From an uncultured Algibacter sp. (GTDB taxonomy: Bacteria; Bacteroidota; Bacteroidia; Flavobacteriales; Flavobacteriaceae): a DNA stretch of 64,000 bases. Location of the stretch: contig NZ_CANMAU010000001.1 in the NCBI RefSeq assembly GCF_947495925.1, forward strand, positions 702,550-766,549. Reading direction: 5' to 3'. The stretch's first letter is position 1; every line of letters starts with the position of its first letter. This document shows positions 1 through 8,921 of this stretch, piece after piece. A program made the translations under genes and the position numbers. Under the pieces are notes generated by a model. The model made no database searches. It was not told the origin of the DNA and saw nothing but the letters and a program-made list of their open reading frames with translations.

Positions 1-693
1 ATTAGGGTTTTGTAATAGGCTATAGGCAATAAAACAAATAGTTAAAGATAGTACGCCCCAAAACATACCATAATCAAACAAAGATGGTGCGTTAAAAACA
101 GTACTTTTTATAAAATAGAATATCCAAAAGGCATATCCTAAACCTAAAATTGCCAAAAACCTTATATAATATTTGCTCTCTACTTGAAAACTTAATCGAT
201 TGTTAATTTTACTAAAAAACTTTTTTGTAATAACTATTGAAGACACATAGTAAACTAAATGATACAGGATAATAATACCCATAAATATGTTGAAAAACCG
301 TATGGTCTCTTCAGATTGAAAAGTCTCCTTAATATTCGGGTTAGGATTTAAAAGACCTAAAATAATGAATCCACTTTGAATCAGTGAAGGGATAAAATGT
401 AACCACCCATATCTGCTAGGTTTTAATTTAAACTGATCTTTTAAATATAAAAAATAGCTAACTGGTAATGTATAAAGTACAATATCGGCTATTCCCATCC
501 AAGTAGGATTTCCGCCATTTAAAAACTCAACATAGCTAAACCTTCCCGTTTGACCAATGGTAAGAAACACAATTAACAATACAAGAAAACGATTTTTTTT
601 ATTGCGAAGTTTTGGTGTACTTAATATTATGAGCAGTAAAAATATACCCTGCAGAATTCCAAAAATTATCAACCATTCAAAAGCCTTAGTCAT
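1..693 (-). CDS. Membrane-anchored AraC-family regulator, N-terminal part (truncated by window edge)
   Basis: An open frame of 231 codons runs from an ATG at 693 to the window edge with no stop. The visible part is almost entirely hydrophobic: about six or seven predicted membrane segments joined by short basic loops, beginning MTKAFEWLIIFGILQGIF. This layout resembles the N-terminal half of the complete regulator at 1772-2890 and of flavobacterial AraC regulators with a multi-pass sensor ahead of a C-terminal DNA-binding domain. The DNA-binding half would lie outside the window, so the AraC assignment is inference from architecture. The gene is transcribed away from the START-like gene and is probably a one-component membrane sensor. 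Confidence 0.6.
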   Translation of the reverse strand, partial: MTKAFEWLIIFGILQGIFLLLIILSTPKLRNKKNRFLVLLIVFLTIGQTGRFSYVEFLNGGNPTWMGIADIVLYTLPVSYFLYLKDQFKLKPSRYGWLHFIPSLIQSGFIILGLLNPNPNIKETFQSEETIRFFNIFMGIIILYHLVYYVSSIVITKKFFSKINNRLSFQVESKYYIRFLAILGLGYAFWIFYFIKSTVFNAPSLFDYGMFWGVLSLTICFIAYSLLQNPN

Positions 694-772
694 GATTTAA
701 GTTAATTTATTTCAAATTAAAGAATAATAATTGAGGCTAGCATACTTTTGCCCACCTCAATTAATTAAATCA

Positions 773-1288
773 TTATTTATTAGCTGCTATAGCAACTTTA
801 CCAATAAAATCTTTAAACCCATATTCGGTAGCTCCACGAAACTGATCTTCAGTATACCTTGGGTTTTCAATAAAAGAGATGTAATTTGTGGACCAAACCA
901 CCTTAGATTTATTGGCCCCTAAATCAACAACTTTAAATGTGTTAACCATACCTTTTGCAGGAGCACCTTCAATAACGGCATAACTGTATGAACGCTCAGC
1001 ATCGTTAAACTTTACAATTTTTTCTTTCACATAAAAACTGTTTTCATTGCCATAACATACCCGTTCACCTCCTACGCCATGTTTACCAGTCCAAACTACT
1101 TTATCAATTGCAGGAGAGTATTTATCAACATCATCCATTTGCTTCAGCACCTTCCATATTTTATCGGCTGAGACGTCTACCACCTCATTTACCGTTATTT
1201 TTGCGCCAGAATCCTGCGCATTAATTACGTTTGCTGAAAAAGTTAGGATTGAGGTTAATACCATTAAAATTACATTTTTTGTTTTCAT
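773..1288 (-). CDS. Exported SRPBCC (START/Bet v1-like) protein
   Basis: A protein of 171 residues. Residues 1-24 form a clear signal peptide (basic MKTK, hydrophobic core, cleavage after VINA). The rest has the polyketide-cyclase/START pattern: a first strand with the phrase VNEVVDVSADKIWKVL, then a VVWTGKHGVGGERVCYG segment and a C-terminal helix. The family binds hydrophobic ligands in a helix-grip cavity. No catalytic residue can be assigned and the ligand is unknown. Probably periplasmic. It lies between two membrane AraC regulators, which could be a sensing arrangement, but that is only context. Confidence 0.75.
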   Translation of the reverse strand: MKTKNVILMVLTSILTFSANVINAQDSGAKITVNEVVDVSADKIWKVLKQMDDVDKYSPAIDKVVWTGKHGVGGERVCYGNENSFYVKEKIVKFNDAERSYSYAVIEGAPAKGMVNTFKVVDLGANKSKVVWSTNYISFIENPRYTEDQFRGATEYGFKDFIGKVAIAANK

Positions 1289-1538
1289 TTTTAAAAGTTT
1301 AATATTTATAAAATTCTTACTGAAGAATTAACTTCGCCGCAAACCTATAACTGAAGAATAAAGCAACCAAAAAATCGAGTATGAGAGAGGTTCGACTTCT
1401 GAAATCGAACTATTTTAAACTAAAAATGGGATGTTTTAGAACATAAAACTATGGTTATGTAAAAATTAAAAGCATCCTTATAACTCAATAAACATATTGC
1501 TATTTACACTTCTTCAAGCAAAACTTGGAACATTTTCC

Positions 1539-1739
1539 ATGGCTAATCTTTACTTACCAAAAGGATTCAAGATGTATAAAATTCTTCATATAAACCAAAA
1601 AACGTTCTACTTAGTTGATGAGTACTCTTATCAAAAGAAGATGGGGAAAAACGTAAATATTATGCGTCTTGGTCTAAAAAAATATATTGAAAAAGGAGAG
1701 ACTAATAAACTTAATTCCAGAATTCAATTAGTATTTTAA
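1539..1739 (+). CDS. Small hypothetical protein
   Basis: An open frame of 66 residues from an ATG at 1539; a TTG at 1497 would add 14 poorly coding residues. The product is basic and soluble (MANLYLPKGF, then a stretch rich in Lys and Tyr) with no recognised domain. Codon use is AT-rich and compatible with its neighbours. It sits 32 bp before the AraC regulator in the same direction and may be co-transcribed. It could be spurious; nothing beyond the intact frame and position supports it. Confidence 0.35.
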   Translation: MANLYLPKGFKMYKILHINQKTFYLVDEYSYQKKMGKNVNIMRLGLKKYIEKGETNKLNSRIQLVF

Positions 1740-1771
1740 ATTGTTAAGTCTACTTTTGTTATTCCAATTTC

Positions 1772-2890
1772 ATGCCCATGAAACTCATAGCAGATTTTAT
1801 AATTATTACGGGAATCGTTTTAAATGTATTTGTTTTGTTAGGTCTTTTTAAAATAAAAACTAAGCAAACACCTCATAAGATTCTTATTATTCTTTGGGCT
1901 TTTGTGTTAGTTTCATTGGTGCATTTTTATGGAAGACTACATAGTATTGATTTACTTTATATTCTCACGTTTATTTTTGCTAATGGCGTTAGATTGTTTT
2001 TAGCTCCTTTAATTTATGTGTATATTAAATCTATTTTTCGCCCCTACAAATCGTTATTCAGAAAGAATCTGATTCATTTTGTACCATTTACACTCTATTT
2101 CATTGTTTATATTATTCCTTCGGTTGTAAATCACATTGGGGAAAGAAAATTTTTTACGCATTTATCCTTTATTGATAACGATTATACACAAGGGCTTTTT
2201 CAAGACACCATAAGTCTTTTTTACTTAGTATTATCACTACGCCTTTTTTATAGTGCCAAAAACAATATCAAACAACAGTATTCCAATATTAGCAATAAGG
2301 ATTTTTTATGGATCAGAAATTTTGTGCTTTGCTTTTTAATCGTAATTCTGTTTGATGTATTACTCATTTTTTCTGCAATGCTTTTTAATTTAAATGCGGC
2401 TGAACTGGCATATGTTACCGTAGTTGTTTTGGTCATTTCAATGCTATATTTAGGATATTATGGCTTAACGCAATCCACCATTTTTCTGCCCAATTTTTTA
2501 ACCGCTAATTTGAATAAACCTAAAAAGGGCGACACTCATGAGTTAAAAGCTCTCAAAGAAAAATTAGAACGCGCTTTACATACAGACAAGCATTTTTTAA
2601 TTCCAGAACTAACCCTTAGTGAATTAGCCATACAAGTAAACATTCCTGAACGCAAATTATCTAATGTCATAAACGATACAATGCATACTACTTTTTACGA
2701 TTTAATTAATTCACTTAGAGTTGAAGAAGCTAAATCAAAGCTAAAATCTGAAGCCGTTGATAAATACTCCATAACGGGTATTGCTAAAATTTGTGGCTTT
2801 AATTCAAAAAGTAGTTTCTATAGAATTTTTAAAAAAGAAACAGGATTAACACCAACTCAATTCAAAAATAATGTCAATAAAATGTCCTAA
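1772..2890 (+). CDS. Membrane-anchored AraC-family transcriptional regulator
   Basis: A protein of 372 residues in two halves. Residues 5-235 contain about seven hydrophobic segments with short loops. Residues 270-370 form an AraC-type double helix-turn-helix, including LTLSELAIQVNIPERKLSNV and a second helix pair ending GFNSKSSFYRIFKKETGLTP, the usual AraC signature. Such 7TM-HTH proteins are common in Flavobacteria, where the membrane half is presumed to sense a ligand at the cell surface while the DNA-binding half stays in the cytoplasm. The M61-amidohydrolase gene starts 100 bp downstream in the same direction and is the obvious candidate target, though no operator was identified. Confidence 0.85.
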   Translation: MPMKLIADFIIITGIVLNVFVLLGLFKIKTKQTPHKILIILWAFVLVSLVHFYGRLHSIDLLYILTFIFANGVRLFLAPLIYVYIKSIFRPYKSLFRKNLIHFVPFTLYFIVYIIPSVVNHIGERKFFTHLSFIDNDYTQGLFQDTISLFYLVLSLRLFYSAKNNIKQQYSNISNKDFLWIRNFVLCFLIVILFDVLLIFSAMLFNLNAAELAYVTVVVLVISMLYLGYYGLTQSTIFLPNFLTANLNKPKKGDTHELKALKEKLERALHTDKHFLIPELTLSELAIQVNIPERKLSNVINDTMHTTFYDLINSLRVEEAKSKLKSEAVDKYSITGIAKICGFNSKSSFYRIFKKETGLTPTQFKNNVNKMS

Positions 2891-2990
2891 TGCGTGTATT
2901 GGGACTTATTTTTCTGTTTTGATAATCTTAATTTTGTAATAAAGTTAAATTTTTGCTATAACTAATCATATAATGACAAACCAAAACTAA

Positions 2991-5897
2991 ATGAGAGCCT
3001 TTTTTCAAATTCCTGTAATTATAATATTCCTTCTGTGTTTTTCTGTTTCAGAAGCCAAAAACCACCCACCAAAAGAATCTCCTCTAATCTCTGGTACTAT
3101 TGACCTAAGTCAAGTTGTTGACGATATGGTACCTGTTACCATAAATGTTATTGGCTTGGAAAGCAAATCTATTATATACAGACTCCCAAAAGTGGTTCAA
3201 GGTACTTACGCCATCAGCGATTTTGGAAGATTCGTTCATCATTTTAAAGCATTTGATAAAAAAGGAAAAGAACTCAAGGTTTCTCGATCAGACACTAACT
3301 CTTGGGTAATAGATAAAGCAAAAAAATTATCTAAAATCACTTATTTCATTCAAGATACCTACGACCTAAAAGAAGGTGAGTTTGATAATATTCCTCAGTT
3401 TCCTGCTGGTACAAATATAGATCCAGATAATTATGTTTTAAATCTACATGGTTTCATTGGCTATTTCAATGGTTTAGAAAACAGCAACTACAATCTAAAA
3501 ATTAGTGCTCCTGAAACCTATAAATATGCCACGGCATTACCATTAGAATCTAGCTCAAAAGATACTGAAAAACAAGTAGTTACAAATAATTTCTTTGCAT
3601 TACGATATTTTGATTTAATAGATAACCCTATCATGTATGGTCATATTGATATTGAAACATTCAAAATTGATAATATTGAAATTGTAATAAGCACATACTC
3701 CCCAAACAATATTTATACATCCAAAGAGATAAAAGAAGTGGTCGAAAACACCATGAAATCTCAAATAAATTATTTAAAAAGTTTTGGGACTACCACATCA
3801 AGGTACGACATTCAAATTTATTTTTTTGATGGTGTAAAAATTTCACCTAAAGATTATGGCGCATTGGAGCATCATACATCTACGGTTATGGTAATGCCTG
3901 AAAACACAAATAAAGAAGAACTCTATGGTGACTTAAAATATTTTATATCTCATGAATTCTTTCACACAATAACGCCATTGAGCATACATTCTGAAGATAT
4001 ACATGATTTTAATTACCACAATCCCAGTTTTTCTAAACATTTGTGGATGTATGAAGGCGTAACAGAATACTTTTCTAAACTATTCCAAATAGATCAAGGA
4101 CTTATAACAGAAGAACAATTCTACAACATTATTTCAAGTAAAATAAAGCGTTCAGAACGGTATAATGACGCCATGAGTTCAACTGAAATGAGCGAAAATA
4201 TATTGCTCGAACCATACAGTAAAAATTACCCTAATGTGTATCAAAAAGGAGCTTTAATAGGCATGTGTTTAGATATTTTAATTCGAAAAGAAAGTGATGG
4301 CGAAAAAAGCTTGCTAACTTTAATGAAAACACTTTCAGAAAAATATGGAAAAAACACGCCTTTTGAAGATGACAATTTGTTAGATGAAATCACAAAACTA
4401 AGTTATCCATCAGTTGGCGTTTTCTTTAAAAACCATGTAGAAGGAAGCTCTCCGATAAACTATCGAACCTATTTTGATATGGTAGGTCTAAATTTGGTGG
4501 ATAATAAAATATCAGTTAATAAAAACAGTACTGATACTCAATTAAAGATAAAGAAACACTGGTTAAACAGGCATACAAACACGGTTGTATTTGAACACGT
4601 AAATGTCATCCCAATGACAAAAAACGTGGTATTAAAAGACCAATGTGTTATAATAGTTGATGGAAAAATTACAAGTATAACTTCATCTAAAACAGCTCCA
4701 AAATACAATCCTGATACTGCAATAAATGCTACAGACAAATATCTAATTCCGGGCTTATCTGAAATGCATTATCATTGGAGAGACACTAAAAGTCCAATTG
4801 AAAACGAATTTAAATTACTAATTGCCAATGGAATTACTACTGCCAGAAACATGGCCGAATACGGAGGGCAAGATCATATAGCAATAAGAAAAAAAACGAA
4901 GAACGGAGATATTTTAGGGCCTAACTATTTTACAACAGGTCCGTATCTAGGTTATGAGCAATTAAAAACATTTGAGGATATAGAGCGTGTTGTTAAAACG
5001 CATAAGGAAAAAAAATATGACTTTTTAAAAATTGGTGATGGTGTGGATATTCCAAAAGATAATTACTTGAAATTACTTGATGAAGCTTATAAACATGGAA
5101 TAACTGTAATTGGTCATGGTCAACATAATTTACCCTTGGAATATTCACTTAGAATGAAATCGATTGAGCATGTTGAAGAGTTCATTTATATATTTCAAGA
5201 AGAAAATGTATATGAAAAAGTAGATAATTTCGAAAACTCCAAAATCTTAGTCAACGATATAGAGTTCCTAAACAATGCAGCACGAGAAATAAAAGAAAGT
5301 GGTTTGTACGTTGTACCAACCTTAGTCATTTTTGAAATGATTTTACAATATTTTGATGAGCAGAAATTTGAAGCATTACAAAAGCATCCTGAATCCAATT
5401 ATTTAACACGAGGTGAATACGAAAATTATTTAACTGAAAAAAACCATTATAGAGCAGAGCTTTTAGGTAAAAAAATAGTTGGAATTGATTCGGATGAGTT
5501 TTTTAAAAAGTTCTTTGTATGGATGAAAAAATTCACCAAAGTTTTAAACGATCACCAAGTACCTTTACTTACTGGCAGTGATACTTTTGGCATGGTAGTT
5601 CCAGGCTTTTCCATTCATAAAGAATTTGAGTTTTTACAAGAATCGGGTTTAAGACCTTATGAAATATTGAAGGCCAGTACGGTAAATGCCTCTAGATATT
5701 TAGGTAGTATTTCTATGGAAGGTACGATTACTGAAGGCAAAAATGCTAATCTAGTTTTATTAAACAAAAACCCACTAAAAGATATCAAGAATACAAAAAG
5801 TATAGAAGGTGTTATTTTAAAAGGGCAATGGTTAAATAGAGCCCAATTAGATTTGTTTTTAGAAGAAGTAGCTCATTATAATAGCGTAAAACACTAG
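2991..5897 (+). CDS. Fusion protein: M61 glycyl-aminopeptidase-like domain plus amidohydrolase
   Basis: A single uninterrupted frame of 968 residues with a signal peptide (residues 1-22). Residues 30-500 look like peptidase family M61: GALEHHTSTVM at 290-300, the zinc motif HEFFH at 321-325, and the third ligand Glu355 in WMYEGVTEYF. The PDZ domain that usually ends M61 proteins is absent. From about residue 530 the protein is an imidazolonepropionase-like amidohydrolase: HYH at 593-595, Lys680 in DFLKIGDG, His709, His727 in SIEHVEEF and Asp864 in TGSDTFG. This is an apparently complete metal-site set. Both active sites therefore look intact. The product is probably periplasmic and may degrade peptides in two steps (endopeptidase or aminopeptidase, then dipeptidase or amidase), which is inference. 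No frameshift is needed to join the halves. Confidence 0.85.
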   Translation: MRAFFQIPVIIIFLLCFSVSEAKNHPPKESPLISGTIDLSQVVDDMVPVTINVIGLESKSIIYRLPKVVQGTYAISDFGRFVHHFKAFDKKGKELKVSRSDTNSWVIDKAKKLSKITYFIQDTYDLKEGEFDNIPQFPAGTNIDPDNYVLNLHGFIGYFNGLENSNYNLKISAPETYKYATALPLESSSKDTEKQVVTNNFFALRYFDLIDNPIMYGHIDIETFKIDNIEIVISTYSPNNIYTSKEIKEVVENTMKSQINYLKSFGTTTSRYDIQIYFFDGVKISPKDYGALEHHTSTVMVMPENTNKEELYGDLKYFISHEFFHTITPLSIHSEDIHDFNYHNPSFSKHLWMYEGVTEYFSKLFQIDQGLITEEQFYNIISSKIKRSERYNDAMSSTEMSENILLEPYSKNYPNVYQKGALIGMCLDILIRKESDGEKSLLTLMKTLSEKYGKNTPFEDDNLLDEITKLSYPSVGVFFKNHVEGSSPINYRTYFDMVGLNLVDNKISVNKNSTDTQLKIKKHWLNRHTNTVVFEHVNVIPMTKNVVLKDQCVIIVDGKITSITSSKTAPKYNPDTAINATDKYLIPGLSEMHYHWRDTKSPIENEFKLLIANGITTARNMAEYGGQDHIAIRKKTKNGDILGPNYFTTGPYLGYEQLKTFEDIERVVKTHKEKKYDFLKIGDGVDIPKDNYLKLLDEAYKHGITVIGHGQHNLPLEYSLRMKSIEHVEEFIYIFQEENVYEKVDNFENSKILVNDIEFLNNAAREIKESGLYVVPTLVIFEMILQYFDEQKFEALQKHPESNYLTRGEYENYLTEKNHYRAELLGKKIVGIDSDEFFKKFFVWMKKFTKVLNDHQVPLLTGSDTFGMVVPGFSIHKEFEFLQESGLRPYEILKASTVNASRYLGSISMEGTITEGKNANLVLLNKNPLKDIKNTKSIEGVILKGQWLNRAQLDLFLEEVAHYNSVKH

Positions 5898-5932
5898 TAT
5901 TCAAAACAAACAAAACTATACCTATAGTTACA

Positions 5933-6727
5933 TTATTTTAAACCACTCAACACCAAAACAGGTGTTTTAATAAAAAAGTCTTTTTTCAAAATGGTATTTT
6001 TTTCCCATTTCTTGGCGAAAAACCCGCGTTTGCGTCTAACAACACAGAGCATATCTGGATTATGTGATTGAAAATGTTCTAGCACACCTTGAAAAGTTGT
6101 GGCATTAACAGATTCAGTAGTATTTCTTAATATCGCATTTAGCTCTTCATTTACATCAAAATCGCCTTCTCTATGATATGGCGTTTTTACTAATAATAAG
6201 TCAACAGTAGTGTTAAAATTGTTCTGAATATCTTTAAGAGGCTGCAGCACGTTTTCTTTTTTAATAATAGCAGATTTAATAGCCATTAAAATATTTGTTG
6301 GTTTAGTAAACTTATAACCCTCAGGAACTATTAAAGCAGGCACGTCCATCTGTTTTACTATTTTTCCCGATGTTTTACCTAAATAAACTTCATCTTTAAT
6401 AGAATTAGTTCGAGGTTCTACCAAAACCAAGTCAATATCTGCCGCTTTACATGCTAATTCTAAAGTATCAATAAGCTCCCCTTTTAATACTTTTACAGTA
6501 ATGTCCACACCTCTAGTATCAATTTGCGAAACCAAATTATTTAAAAATTCAACACTTTCACGCTCTATAATCTTATCAACTTTCACCAAGGTCCCCGCTT
6601 TAGTATACACGTTGTAAACCTGAACTATAAAAAGCTTTGCGTCAAACGCATCTGCAAAATCAACAGCATACTGTAAATGGCTTAATGCATTTTTTGATGA
6701 TCCTACTGGAACTAAAATATTCTTCAT
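5933..6727 (-). CDS. Universal stress protein (UspA family, tandem)
   Basis: A protein of 264 residues opening with MKNILVPVGSSKNALSHLQY, the standard Usp start, and LVLVEPRTNS followed by GKTSGKIVKQMDVPALIVP, which ends the first Usp domain at about residue 138. The remaining ~125 residues form a diverged second domain, beginning PTNILMAIKSA and ending KTPVLVLSG. The classical G-2X-G-9X-G ATP loop is not clear in either half, so nucleotide binding is uncertain. It is cytoplasmic, faces the GNAT gene divergently, and probably has a general stress role. Length is normal for two-domain Bacteroidota Usp proteins. Confidence 0.85.
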   Translation of the reverse strand: MKNILVPVGSSKNALSHLQYAVDFADAFDAKLFIVQVYNVYTKAGTLVKVDKIIERESVEFLNNLVSQIDTRGVDITVKVLKGELIDTLELACKAADIDLVLVEPRTNSIKDEVYLGKTSGKIVKQMDVPALIVPEGYKFTKPTNILMAIKSAIIKKENVLQPLKDIQNNFNTTVDLLLVKTPYHREGDFDVNEELNAILRNTTESVNATTFQGVLEHFQSHNPDMLCVVRRKRGFFAKKWEKNTILKKDFFIKTPVLVLSGLK

Positions 6728-6785
6728 AATGGTAAAGTTTAAAGCTAAATTTACAATAAATTTGATGCAAAAGTAAATTATTTAA

Positions 6786-7286
6786 ATGATTCGCAAGGCT
6801 GTACCAAGTGATATTCAAAATATTCTAGAAATTACAAAGGCTTGCGCTGCTGATATGATTACTAAAAACATCTTCCAATGGAATGCGTTTTACCCTAATA
6901 AAACACCTTTTATTAAGGATTTAGAAAGAGATGAATTATACGTTATACAAATTGCAAACAAAATTTTAGGATGCATTACCATTTCTACTGTGATGGATGA
7001 AGAATATATTCCTGTTTCGTGGCTTACAAGCAATGAAAACAATATTTACATTCACCGTTTAGCTGTACACCCAAAAAGTCAAAGTAAGGGTTATGCACAA
7101 AAGCTTATGGCTTTTGATGAAAATCAAGCCATAGAAAAAAACTGCAAATCCATAAGACTTGATACTTTTTCTCAAAACCAGAGAAACCAGAAGTTTTACA
7201 CACAACGGGGCTATAAAAAATTAGGCTGTATTTATTTCCCAAAACAAAGTGAGCATCCTTTTTACTGTTATGAACTCGTCCTGTGA
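6786..7286 (+). CDS. GNAT-family N-acetyltransferase
   Basis: A protein of 166 residues with the Gcn5-related acetyltransferase fold. It starts MIRKAVPSDIQNILEIT, has the acetyl-CoA loop in HRLAVHPKSQSKGYAQKLM, and the late motif NQKFYTQRGYKKLG. The acceptor substrate cannot be predicted. It overlaps the MATE exporter by 4 bp (stop TGA inside GTGA), so the two are translationally coupled. That may suggest modification and export of related compounds, but this is only an inference from pairing. Confidence 0.85.
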   Translation: MIRKAVPSDIQNILEITKACAADMITKNIFQWNAFYPNKTPFIKDLERDELYVIQIANKILGCITISTVMDEEYIPVSWLTSNENNIYIHRLAVHPKSQSKGYAQKLMAFDENQAIEKNCKSIRLDTFSQNQRNQKFYTQRGYKKLGCIYFPKQSEHPFYCYELVL

Positions 7287-8617
7287 GCACCAATATAAGT
7301 TTAAAACATATAAACAAATTAGCCATTCCCGCATTAATCTCTGGGGTATCTGAACCTATATTATCTTTAACCGATGCCGCTATTGTTGGGAATATTTCAA
7401 TCAACGCCACAGAATCTTTAGCAGCAATTGGCATTGTAACCACTTTTATATCCATGCTTATATGGGTATTGGGGCAAACCAGAAGTGCTATATCATCCAT
7501 AGTTTCGCAATATGTAGGAGCAAACAAATTGGATAAAATAAAAAACCTACCTGCTCAAGCTATTTTTATTATTACTGCACTAAGTGTAGTGATCATTTTT
7601 AGTACCTACCCCTTCGCAAAACAAATTTTTAAACTCTATAATGCATCCAATATCATACTAGATTATAGTATTATTTACTATAAAATAAGAGTATTAGGCT
7701 TTCCGTTTACCCTATTCACAATTGCTATTTTTGGTGCTTTCAGAGGGCTACAAAACACCTATTACCCCATGATAATTGCCATGATTGGTGCTGCTTCAAA
7801 TATTATTTTAGATGTTATTTTGGTTTATGGAATAAAAGATTTTATTACGCCTATGAATATTGAAGGGGCCGCCTATGCCAGTGTTATTGCACAAATACTA
7901 ATGGCAGGGTTTTCGATTTATTTCCTATTAAAAAAGACTTCAATACCATTAAAGCCTAGTTTCCCTTTCAATCCAGAAATAAAGCGGTTTATTTTAATGA
8001 TTCTAAATCTTTTTATTAGAACCATAGCCCTAAACGTCACCTTATATTTTGCAAGTGCCTTTGCTACAAGCTATGGGGCAGAATATATTGCAGCTTACAC
8101 CATTGCCATAAATTTATGGTTTTTAGGTGCTTTTATAGTAGATGGTTACGCCAGTGCAGGTAATATTTTATCAGGGAAATTATTTGGAGCAAAAACATAT
8201 GCAGACCTCATAACATTGAGCAATAAACTTATAAAATATGGTGTTATTATTGGTGTTATTTTGGGTTTATTAGGAGCTTTATTCTATTATCCTATTGGTC
8301 GAATATTTACCAAAGAGCCAGAAGTATTAAACGCTTTCTACAATATATTCTGGATTGTTTTGGTTATGCAACCCCTATGTACTTTGGCTTTTATTTTCGA
8401 TGGGATTTTTAAGGGCTTGGGTAAAATGAAGTACTTAAGAAACGTCCTTTTATTTTCAACCTTCATCATATTCATACCCATCCTTTTTTTGTTAGATCAT
8501 CTAGGTTATAAGCTACACGCCATATTTATTGCCATAACTTTTTGGATTATAGCAAGAGGTGTTCCTTTAATTATAAAATTTAGGCAACAATTTTTACCAC
8601 TAGCCCAAAACACTTAA
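7283..8617 (+). CDS. MATE-family efflux transporter
   Basis: A protein of 444 residues starting at a GTG that overlaps the upstream stop codon. About twelve membrane segments are visible, with family phrases LAIPALISGVSEPILSLTD near the N-terminus and FGAFRGLQNTYYPM and GAAYASVIAQ in the middle. MATE proteins export cationic or drug-like molecules by Na+ or H+ antiport across the inner membrane. Length is typical. The substrate is unknown. A minus-7-like element begins exactly at its stop codon (8615) for the following small genes. Confidence 0.9.
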   Translation: MSTNISLKHINKLAIPALISGVSEPILSLTDAAIVGNISINATESLAAIGIVTTFISMLIWVLGQTRSAISSIVSQYVGANKLDKIKNLPAQAIFIITALSVVIIFSTYPFAKQIFKLYNASNIILDYSIIYYKIRVLGFPFTLFTIAIFGAFRGLQNTYYPMIIAMIGAASNIILDVILVYGIKDFITPMNIEGAAYASVIAQILMAGFSIYFLLKKTSIPLKPSFPFNPEIKRFILMILNLFIRTIALNVTLYFASAFATSYGAEYIAAYTIAINLWFLGAFIVDGYASAGNILSGKLFGAKTYADLITLSNKLIKYGVIIGVILGLLGALFYYPIGRIFTKEPEVLNAFYNIFWIVLVMQPLCTLAFIFDGIFKGLGKMKYLRNVLLFSTFIIFIPILFLLDHLGYKLHAIFIAITFWIIARGVPLIIKFRQQFLPLAQNT

Positions 8618-8622
8618 CTTTG
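8615..8622 (+). promoter_or_regulatory. Candidate Bacteroidota minus-7 element (TAACTTTG)
   Basis: TAACTTTG fits the Bacteroidota consensus TAnnTTTG. It lies 20 bp before the ATG of the first mini membrane protein. A T-rich stretch about 19 bp upstream could serve as a weak minus-33 element. The assignment is by consensus only. Confidence 0.4.
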
Positions 8623-8642
8623 CTTCGTAGCATAAAACCAAA

Positions 8643-8813
8643 ATGAATCTACTTATAACCTATCTTCAAGATATAAATATTGAAGAAAAAATTAAAAATG
8701 CACCGGATCAGAATTACGAAATTGGTGTGTTTATTGGGTCTATGATTCCTTTTGTTATCCTTGTTGCTCTTGCTTATTTAATGTACAGATATAATAAAAA
8801 AAGAAACCAATAA
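8643..8813 (+). CDS. Small single-pass membrane protein (56 aa)
   Basis: An intact frame of 56 codons from ATG 8643. The first ~28 residues are polar and acidic (ending PDQNYEIG), followed by one hydrophobic helix (GSMIPFVILVALAYLMY) and a basic tail RYNKKRNQ, so the C-terminus is probably cytoplasmic. It is followed 9 bp later by another mini membrane protein, which then overlaps the queD-like gene. The consistent spacing and well-formed membrane topology argue that it is real. Function unknown. Confidence 0.6.
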   Translation: MNLLITYLQDINIEEKIKNAPDQNYEIGVFIGSMIPFVILVALAYLMYRYNKKRNQ

Positions 8814-8822
8814 ACAACCATT

Positions 8823-8921
8823 ATGGACCTCATGTCTTTTGTTAGCGGAAACGGATTGTTTCTCCTTTTAGCCCTAGTTTTAATCATTGTATATTTTGTA
8901 AATAAAAGAAAAAGAAGATAA
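8823..8921 (+). CDS. Mini membrane protein (32 aa) overlapping queD
   Basis: A frame of 32 codons from ATG 8823: a short polar start, one hydrophobic helix (LFLLLALVLIIVYFV) and a very basic tail NKRKRR. Its TAA stop shares one base with the ATG of the next gene (TAATG), which suggests translational coupling. Too small for a domain assignment. The coupled architecture is the main reason to believe it. Confidence 0.5.
   Translation: MDLMSFVSGNGLFLLLALVLIIVYFVNKRKRR

Noticed and set aside
1390..1410. Small inverted repeat GTTCGA/TCGAAC
   Set aside because: Six-base arms with a 9-nt loop in AT-rich DNA are too weak to call an operator or terminator.
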